A stretch of 64,000 nt of DNA from Tretioscincus oriximinensis (lineage: Eukaryota > Chordata > Lepidosauria > Squamata > Gymnophthalmidae), in assembly GCA_022410635.1 (NCBI GenBank), contig JAJVDF010000160.1:1127208-1191207 (forward strand). Direction: 5' to 3'. The notes under the pieces are model-generated. The model saw only the letters and a program-made list of their open reading frames with translations, made no database searches and was not told the origin of the DNA. Shown here one piece after another: positions 56,040 through 64,000 of the stretch (its first letter is position 1; each line of letters begins with the position of its first letter). The translations under genes were made by a program, and so were the position numbers.

Positions 56040-57600
56040 AATTACGGGTATCTCCAGAAGTGATTAAAACACATTTTCCTGGGACTACAATGGAATTGCC
56101 ATTCATATCTGTGGCAATCCCAATGTACCATTAGAATGACCTATATTAAAAGTTATTTCAATAGCAGAACCCCTGGCACTGATATGATGTGCAAAAGTCA
56201 GATTCATAATACTTCTCCATTCTTCATTATGAGATAGATATGCCCATCCTACCCCCTTGGTGTAGTACGTGCCCCCAGCAAACTGTTTGAGTGGCCTCAA
56301 GAAGGACATCGAATGGCCATTGATTGAGGAACCAAGACTGATAATCACTACCTCAAGCTCTGACCCTTATGTAGAGACAACCAATCACCTGAAGACGTTC
56401 CCTGGATGTNGGTGGTGATGGTGAAATGCAAGGCACTGGTGTCTGCCGTGCACCTAGACCATCAACAATGAAATGTTCCAGCAGCAGTGGCTAGAGAACA
56501 TGTTGACAAAGCATTCTACACACCCCCAGCTGATTTACAGCATAAAGTTCTAAGCCAAAACATCATTGCATTGAAGAAGTTGAAACCAATTGCAAAGGGA
56601 ACATTCAATTCTTGTTTGCAGTGTGAGTTTTGACCTGTTAAGTGGCATGTTTTATTAGAAATAATTTGCTGTGGTTGAAATTCTGCTTTTGCGTCAGACC
56701 AGAACCAAAAGTAGTCAAAGCTAATGTTATAAATATAACTCAAACAAATATCAGGTATATTTTCTCTCCCTGGCCCTCATACTTCCCCTCTAATTTATGT
56801 GGTGTCAGAGAGGGAGAGACTCCTTGCCAGATGTTTACACAATTTGTTTGCAGAGGTTTTTTTTGCAATTATGCTAAGATAAGCATGTTGTCCTTCCCTG
56901 TGCTAGGAGGGGATAAACATGCAGCCATTATGGCAGTGGCAACAGAATTGGAAGCTAGCCATTTCCTGATTCAAATGTGCCAAATGAAATGTAGGAAAAG
57001 TTTATCAGCAATTTGTCAGTACCATTTATAATTTCCCATAAATATGAGCAAATGTAGAAAGAGCCACACCCTCAATAATTTGGCAGTNAAAATGCAATCC
57101 AGAACCCACAGTTCCAAGGTTAGATTGCTACTTATGAAAGATCCTAAATACGTAAAACCTATCTCTCCAGAATCTGAGTGAATGGTCAAATCAGACAACA
57201 TAAATCTTGATCCCCCAAATCAAATCATCTGNAGCAATTTATAGTGCAATATTGTGTTTCAAGATAAGAATACCAAAAATACCATCTTAAAGGATTATTC
57301 GACAAGTTACAATATCAGAAGATGAAGTTCTTATAAAAAATTTAAATTGTTTTAACAGCTGATCTAGTAATCACAACCTGTTCTCACCATGGTCTGTCAT
57401 TACGAACTCCAGAATCAATTGCAAACACCAGGTTCTCTCCTTGTTTATATTCCCAAAACAGTAGCAAGTACCCAATGTTGCTGATGAGGAAAGAAACCCT
57501 CTGTAGACACCATCTTCTGCATAATCTCTTAGCACTGCACTGGTATCTAATGTAGGATATCTGGGCAATCATTTTTCAGATCCATTTCTGGGTGTGAAAA
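56040..57600 (-). pseudogene. Decayed coding-like region, unidentified
   Basis: Minus-strand frames read as fragments of one protein with frameshifts: at 57,568-57,371 AEDGVYRGFLSS, with an overlapping frame giving SNIGYLLLFWEY; at 56,348-56,103 FAGGTYYTKGVGWAYLSHNE through GSAIEITFNIGHSNGTLG, continuing after a shift as TDMNGNSIVVPGKCVLI to a stop near 56,043. I do not recognise it with confidence. A polysaccharide-lyase-like pattern (DG-Y-DGSF..H..GYTG-YG) is only suggested. It could equally be an old transposon or retrocopy. Confidence 0.25.
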
Positions 57601-58164
57601 TGGTTTGCCTTGAAACTTACAATTGTCTCATCATGATGCAGGCACACAATGATGACAGAAGTGGACCAAGTCTGTGCTGAAAATTTCATGAGACTCTAGA
57701 AACAAGTCATTTAATTAGGCGCTAGAAACAAATTACTTCAAGGGCTGTATTCAGCTGTGCTTTTCATTTCACCCCACTTTGGAACTTCAAGGGCTTAGGA
57801 GTTTTTCACTTTTGAGATGGNAGAGGTTATAGTTTAGATGTTGTTCACAAGGCACCTGTTCAGTGTAAAACTACTGAAAATTGACCCAATGAATGTCTTC
57901 ATGCAGCATTTGAATTGCCTTGGAGGGCCAACAACATCTCCACAGCTTCTACTGAAGAGGCAGAAGGCCACAAGGGCAGTTCCACCAGGCAGAGGTCCTC
58001 CCTAAGGTGTTTCTTGTCAGCTAACACAACCGTAGAGGATAATTCACACATAGCCAACTCTGGAAATGAATGGAGAAGAAAGGAAGAGTGATTTTAAACT
58101 CTTAATTACAGGGTATAGGGATGAACTATCTACTTTGCACAATTGGCTTTCACAAGCACAGCAT

Positions 58165-58345
58165 TTCAATACCAGTGGCAATATGCAACCATCATGATGA
58201 GAAGGCACTAATAAGCTTTATCCTTTGTTAATTAGCTTAATCTTATTAAAACACTTTCAGATCTGTGCCTGCTACTACATTTCGCAGTAGCAAATTCTAT
58301 AGGTTAACAGGAAATGGAATGAAGAAATACAGCCTTTTCCAACTT
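58165..58345 (-). mobile_element. Old CR1-like fragment
   Basis: CTGCTACTACATTTCGCAGT and AGCAAATTCTATAGGTTAAC followed by GAAGAAATACAGCCTTTT parallel the CR1-like segment seen at 46,480-46,560. Diverged. Confidence 0.4.
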
Positions 58346-58551
58346 TGCAGCTTTTTGTCATCTGAAATCAAATGCTGTGTTTAGAATCCAAGTTGGCAAC
58401 TGTGCNCGTTCGGTCGTGGCAGCTGGTGAGATGGAGGACAGAGCAGGTCTAGCGGGGTGAAGTGGAGGACATAATGGTTACAGAACATCTTAGACATTCC
58501 TGTCTGACGTTGGACTTCAATTAATGTTAATTGTTGATGGCTATCACAGAG

Positions 58552-59007
58552 TCATGGCTGAAGTCTAATTGACTGCATGGTCAGTTTTGTGCAGTTCCCA
58601 TACCTACTTTTAAGAAAATCCACTGAATGTTTTTTTTTCTTGTACAGGATTAGGAACATTCTGCTTCCTGCATTGGGGAAGCAGAAAAAACGCCCAGACT
58701 TCGGGGCATGTATCCATTTTTGGGCAATATCCATCCCAGTGTTTGAGACAGATTTCAAAAGCAATTGTCTTTTCCTCAGAGCCAACCGATTTACCTTGAA
58801 CTCTTCACCGCTCACTCTAGGAAGATACTTCAGAAGAAGGAACTTCCCTTTTCTCCTCCTTTCATCTAGACTGTTCCTATGATACCCTTGAAGCTCTGCA
58901 GCAACCTCAAATGCTGCTTTCCTGGGATGAGCTGTGGGAGGTTCCTTTGCAGGAAGAGTAATGCTTTTAGCTGTTGCTAGGAAACAACTCCTCACCCTGC
59001 ACAGCAC
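58552..59007 (-). CDS. Unidentified open frame, 151 codons (possible exon)
   Basis: The longest minus-strand frame outside LINEs and CpG islands. It has a balanced, Lys/Arg-rich composition including RKAAFEVAAELQGYHRNSLD and KGKFLLLKYLPRVSGEEFKV. An acceptor-like CTCATCCCAG precedes GKAAFEVAA, and a donor-like GTAAAT follows EEFK, so a single exon of about 130 bases (58,795-58,925) is possible. I recognise no family. It may be chance. Confidence 0.2.
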   Translation of the reverse strand: MLCRVRSCFLATAKSITLPAKEPPTAHPRKAAFEVAAELQGYHRNSLDERRRKGKFLLLKYLPRVSGEEFKVNRLALRKRQLLLKSVSNTGMDIAQKWIHAPKSGRFFCFPNAGSRMFLILYKKKKHSVDFLKSRYGNCTKLTMQSIRLQP

Positions 59008-59314
59008 ATGGCAGATAGCAACAGGGATTTTTGGACACCCCCTCCTTTCTTTTAATTCTTGCCTGTGCAGTGGTCAATGCAACTGCAAATTTGCACGCTG
59101 TAGTGCAAAAATAATTTCCACAAACCAAAGGTTTGTGCTTCTGCAATCAAAGACATTTTTTGCGACAAATCTGTGTTCTTTGTCTAATGAACTAAGAACA
59201 AGACCATATTGCAGCACCAGAGAAACAAGCAGGAGGGCAGACTTCATCTTGCATGGTGGGTGGGTGTGGCTTGAGCAGATATGCTGTGGCACTGGGAATG
59301 GCTGCACATACTGA

Positions 59315-62300
59315 ATACTTTAAACCTTCTTCAGTTTATTTTCAGGGCTGAAGAATGAGGTGTAGATTAGGGGAGGGGAAAAACAGACTGAGCTTCAAAA
59401 CTGAAGATTTGTAAAGGTATGATCAGGCCTCTTTGCCACCAAAGGTATAAACAATGGAAAAAGCAAATGTTTAAAATTCTAAGGAAGGCCAATATGGGAA
59501 CTTGTAGAGAGAGAAGTGACAGTAGAAGTAGAGATGAACATGCACACACCCAAGGACAAACACATATACTTTTCCATAACAATAGCCACAGCTCACACTG
59601 AGCCCACACTAATATAACTAAATTTCACTTTACTTCAGCTGCTGAGTGCTAACCAATGATATAAAAGTCCCAAAATGTGAGGAATTATAACTAATATACC
59701 CTTGCAAATGGGCTAGAGGGATCTAGTGTTCAGCAGGTTTTTTCTAAAGGATGGGTATGTCTAAGCGGCCTGTTCCAGTAAGAATACGATGTACCAGGCG
59801 TGATGCTGACTAAGTCCCAGTTTCTACCCACGTACAGGAAGTGCCATTCTGGGTCACATTCCACAGGGGGCAACAGCCACAACACAATGGAGCTGACTCA
59901 CAAGTTACCATTTGCTCTATTCCCATACGGCATGTAAGATTCCCAGACATCGCATTCATGCTGAGGAGTGTGTTGGCATTTTTTATGACAAAGGGAGCAG
60001 TCAGGTAACTGTTCTTATCTTGGACCCTTGGCAGTTAGAATATTTTTTATTACATCATCCAGCGTTCGCCCTCTCACTCCAATTGATTCTGGTTCTACTA
60101 GAGCTCTTCCAGTTTAAAACAAAAACCGAACTCCCCAAGCTGACAATAGAGTATGTCTCTCTGTTGGCAATTTGTCCTCCAGCTCAGCCTAATCAATTGG
60201 CAATTTAGACCCTTTTCTCTAGTGTGCAGACAGGCACCATATTCCAAGAAAGAAAGAGCCAAAATTGCTACCAGTTATTTTCTTTTGGTCAGGAAGGAGA
60301 CAACTTAGCAGAAAAGTCACGTTTGTCACTCTTCAGCTCACCAGTGCTACTGAAAACAGAATGCAACAAGCATGAGGAGGTAAAGCTGAAAAACAAGAAC
60401 ATCATGTATTTTTATCAAAGTCAGACTAAATGATCAGTCAGTGCANATTAATGCTCTCATTGTACATGTTGTCAGAGGTCTGAGTGCTCTGAGATGGACA
60501 CCCTAGCCTGTCACATGTGTGACAGGCTATTTTTCATCCTGGGCTGCATCCAGATAGGGTCAATAATCCACTTGAAAGTTGAATGTCTGTTGCATTTGCC
60601 TCATCAAGTTGTTATATAAACAGGCAGATCGTGGGTTTTAAAATTGATGATCAAGATTATCAGTTTTCTTGGAAACTCGCTGTCAAAAAGAGGGTTGTTG
60701 CAAAAAGGCTTTGATGTGTGGGTAGTTTTTACAAGAAACAGTGAGGGTGAGAGGCGAAGGAATCTGATACTGACATAAAACTATTCAGTAGCATTTAGAA
60801 AGAGGGACTGGACTTCCTCTTGACAACCAGCAAACAAAATGGCTGACAGGAGAGAGGGTGTCATATACGTAGAAGATCAAATGTTGACAGGATAACAAAA
60901 CTTGGAATATACACTAAAGATATGTACAAGGCATATCAAATACAGAAAATTGATAAACTAGATGGTTGGGACTCCAGATATAAAACTGTGTGGTTACAAT
61001 TTTGGGCTTATGTTTAGTTTGGTACCATGGAGTCGTGGCCAGTTGAATGCACTTCTATGCAATTGTCTTGGCCTATTTAGTACCATTGGCTGTGTACTGA
61101 GAAGAGGCTGGGAATTGAACTGGCAATGATCTTCTTTCCTCCGCATGACACTACACTACAGTCTTTCCAACTCCTAGATGTCTTGCTAGGTATGTCTTGC
61201 TAGGACTTAAAACTCAGTGCTCTGAGTCTTGCTTCACAAGAGATCATTTATGGCTTTCATCAAATCAGTTAGTCCTCTGTATGGTATTTACCTTATATGG
61301 TAAACCTATCACGATACCACCACACAGTAAGCTGGCTTTCAATATTGTTTTGTTCAATTAGGTATGAAATTTCACTGCACTTGCACTAGGAAATGTATTA
61401 ATAACTTGAAGCGTGGCAACAATGACTTTACCATAGAGAAATAGAGTCGCATTGTCTCTGTCACTTTCAAGGGTCAGTATCCGTGTTTACACTTCTTTGA
61501 TTGCCTTTGTTTTCTTTAGGGTGGTCTGTAAGTGGGCCTTGATACCTGTGTCCTTCTCACACCCTGTGAGAAAGCGACAAGATTGTTTTTCTGTTTACAC
61601 TGTCTGCTTCCATGTGCATGGTCCTGTTGGGGCTCCTTACATACAGCTTTACTTCCCAAGGCTCTCCCAGGCAGGCATGACAGTTTTCATTAACTGCTAG
61701 TGACTGGCAGCCCCGTGTATTTCTTCCAGCTCTGTCACCATGACAGCGAAAAAGAGAGGCTTGCAGACTGCATTATTGCTGCCATTGTCGCACCCTCCAT
61801 CCCACCCCATTTGCTTCTCTGCTCTGCTCTGCAGGGAAAGCACATGGCTAAGAAGAATCTCCTGCGGATGTACCCCTTTGTGTCTAAACCCCCTCCCCTG
61901 TCTGCCCTCTGAGATTAAAGGACCCCGTTGCTTCCCCCAATGCACAATTGTGGGCCTCTCTGTGATTCCTAGGAAAGGGGAAATGGAATGATGAGGGGAG
62001 GCACAGACAGAAGCAAATTCTTCTAAGCTGGTAATGTGAATGGAGGAGGCAGCCCACAAGAAGCAGGCCTCCTGTGCCTACTAGGAACAATGTAGAACCA
62101 TGTAGATCCATCTCGTGTGAAAGAGAAAAGGAGCAGAGCTTGTCAGGAACCAGGGGGATGCTAAATGCTTCAATTAAATAGATGTCATGCAGGTCTTACA
62201 CGTCAGGGCTCCAGGGATGGAGAAGTTATCTGACTGCTCTCTTCATCCTACAAGCCCTTCTCCCCATGATCCTAAGCTTTCACAAGTTCCTAATTTGTTC

Positions 62301-62395
62301 AGAAACCTTAACCCTGTTCTGCTACATGGGGCGAGTTTTGGAGTAGGTCCAAATAGAAGAACAAGCTCTATCCAGGATTCATTCGGCAGTTTCCA
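59315..62395. other. Intergenic stretch, unassigned
   Basis: No gene recognised. GGGCTGCATCCAGATAGG near 60,540 resembles the hAT-like terminal motif at 1888. Minus frame 62,059-61,697 (120 codons) has no known domain. Confidence 0.45.
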
Positions 62396-62640
62396 CTCCT
62401 ACATAAGAGGAGGCCTCCTGGATTAGGCCACAGAGCACCTAGCCCAGTCAATACTTGTGGGGACCACAAGCAGAAAGCAAAACGTCCGCCTGCTCTCCGC
62501 AAAGGCATCCTGCCTGCCTCTCTAACTTGGAAGCCATATTTACACATCTCTGCTAATAGCAACTGATGCGCTCGGCCTCCTTAAAAGACTTCAAAGTTGT
62601 CTGCTGTCGCCCGCTTCACTATGAGCCTTCCTATAGTTCT
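62396..62640 (-). mobile_element. Diverged CR1-like LINE 3'-end fragment
   Basis: CCTACATAAGAGGAGGCCTC, GGATTAGGCCACAGAGCACC, AGCAGAAAGCAAAACGTC and later CCATATTTACACATCTCTGC follow the CR1-like 3' UTR order. Confidence 0.6.
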
Positions 62641-62999
62641 GCTCCCACAGGTACCCTCAGCTGCTTGCGGGGTGCAGGTCTTTGCAATCTTGCTATTTCA
62701 TGGTGACCAGATCACCAGCTGAAGTCTTTGGAATTCAGATTGTTTACAAGGATCCCGGACAAAGAACACAAGAGGAGGCCACACCAAGTAAAGAATACCT
62801 CGGTTTATTGATGGGAGCAGCCCAGTTTGAGCTTCTCAGAAGTCACCTGCACTCGAAACTCAACGGGCTGCCCCTCCCCCTCCCCCCCAGGCCAGCCCCA
62901 TTTTCCTCAGGATTTCTGAAGGCGCCTCGTTCACCTCATCAAGCCCGCAGCGGCCAGGAATAGATTTCATCTTGCATCTGTGCGGAGGGTGGGAGGAGG

Positions 63000-64000
63000 T
63001 GGGGATGGAAGAGAGGACGATGAATCAGGTCCCAGCAGCAGGCACTATTTTTGGCTCGGGAACCAAAGCCAGGCATGGCAGAGGCTGGGCCACGGGGCCG
63101 GGGGGGACCAGGCCTCCCCCCCAGGTTCTGTGGACTTTTCCCGCTCGCCGGGTCCCCCTAGTCGCCTCGCTTTGCCCTGACGTGCCGAGGCTTCGCTCCG
63201 TGACGTAGAGAGCGAGCAGGAGCAGAGGGACCCGCCCGGATCGGGAAGGAGGACAGTCAAGGAGCCAAGCCAATCCCGGCAGGAAATTCCAAGCAGGAGT
63301 AGAAGAGGAGGCTCCGCCGGGACCAGCGGAGGTTGCTAGCGGCGGCGCCAGAACTGTGGCCCCGGGGCCGGCCGTTTCCGCGCTCCCCACCAGCTCGCTT
63401 TGGAGTCTCCTCGGCGGGGTTTCTTGCACGGGAGCCCGAGGGTCGTCCAACCCCCTCTCGAGCTACTCGGCGGACGGGCGGGGGGAGCAAGGCCAAAGCC
63501 AAGGGGGCGCTACGGCGGCTGCCGGAAGGAGGAGCCAGAGGGCGGAGCCGGCGGGGCGAGCGGAGAGGAGCAGCAGGAGCCGCTCTTGTTCGGCAGTCGG
63601 AGGAAGGAAGGAAGGAAGGACGAAGGAGCCTCCTTGTCGCGAGCGCCCGCCGCGGGGAAGACAAAGGCAGAGCCCGGCTCCGCCCGCCCACGGTGGCGAA
63701 GCGGCGTGCAGGCTGGACAGAGCCCGGCTTCCCCGGTCACGCCGCCCCCAGCGCTCCTCTCTTGCTGCCAGCCGCCCGGAGCGCGGGGATGGCTCGCGAG
63801 ACCTCCGGAGACCATGCGGCGTCCGCGCCCCGTCCCTGAAGTCGGCGCCGCAGGAAGAGACGGTGAGGGAAGGAGGCGGCAGCGGCCGAAGAGGGAGCCG
63901 CTGCTTCACCCGGGGCGGGGGCGAAGGTGCCGAGGGGGCCAGGTGGGGCGAGGCGGGCAGCGGCAGTCCCTGGCCGGAGCTCTGCGGCGCCCTGTTGCTC
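63000..64000 (+). promoter_or_regulatory. CpG island, probable 5' end of the next gene
   Basis: G+C and CpG rise steeply from about 63,000 to the window end. There is a CRE-like TGACGTA at 63,201-63,207, several GC-rich boxes, and a GGAA-repeat run at 63,601-63,620. A good donor GACG|GTGAGGG at about 63,862 would end a plus-strand first exon, with a short ATG frame (MARETSGDHAASAPRP, 63,789-63,836) that may be an upstream frame. In mammals PRR7 follows GRK6 on the same strand and has a non-coding first exon, so it is the best candidate by synteny. No PRR7 coding sequence is seen. Confidence 0.5.

Noticed and set aside
63025..63909. Frames of 101-168 codons in the third CpG island
   Set aside because: Same G+C artefact. 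Frames overlap on both strands with no recognisable protein.
52985..64000. PRR7 coding exon
   Set aside because: No reading frame resembling the PRR7 protein was found. Only a possible non-coding first exon remains.

Overview
The window is vertebrate nuclear DNA: one long gene with many GT-AG introns, two further CpG-rich islands, and abundant non-LTR retrotransposon and DNA-transposon debris. The mix of CR1-like LINEs ending in an 8-bp TTCTTATG-type repeat, L2-clade LINEs, a tRNA-derived SINE sharing an L2-like tail, and mariner, Tc1 and hAT relics suggests a squamate (lizard-like) reptile. I cannot name the species. Scattered single N bases and a 25-N gap show a draft assembly.

Layout: 1-10,000 is intergenic, with an L2 LINE (2637-4560), a SINE (6605-6863), L2 tails and small foldback elements. 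10,000-11,260 is the CpG-island promoter of GRK6. 10,538-43,266 holds the whole GRK6 coding region on the plus strand: 16 coding exons, 575 codons, ending in the palmitoylation-type C-terminus of the GRK6A form. The 3' UTR probably ends near 44,450. Intron 1 (13.6 kb) carries L2 and CR1 insertions. 44,460-51,330 is intergenic, with hAT-like, Tc1 and mariner-type remnants. 51,640-52,640 is a second, unassigned CpG-rich island, followed by a (GAT)n/(ATC)n dyad and the N gap. 53,000-62,900 is intergenic, with a few unexplained open or decayed coding-like stretches. 63,000-64,000 is a third CpG island, plausibly the 5' exon of the next gene. In mammals PRR7 follows GRK6, but no PRR7 coding sequence is present here.

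The most interesting non-genic signal is a short palindromic retroelement family. Four copies (9129-9342, 23188-23406, 28711-28903, 51054-51285) share the same ends and are each flanked by perfect 11-13-bp target-site duplications. The fourth copy has inserted into an older member of its own family. The structure suggests a Penelope-like or other target-primed non-autonomous element.
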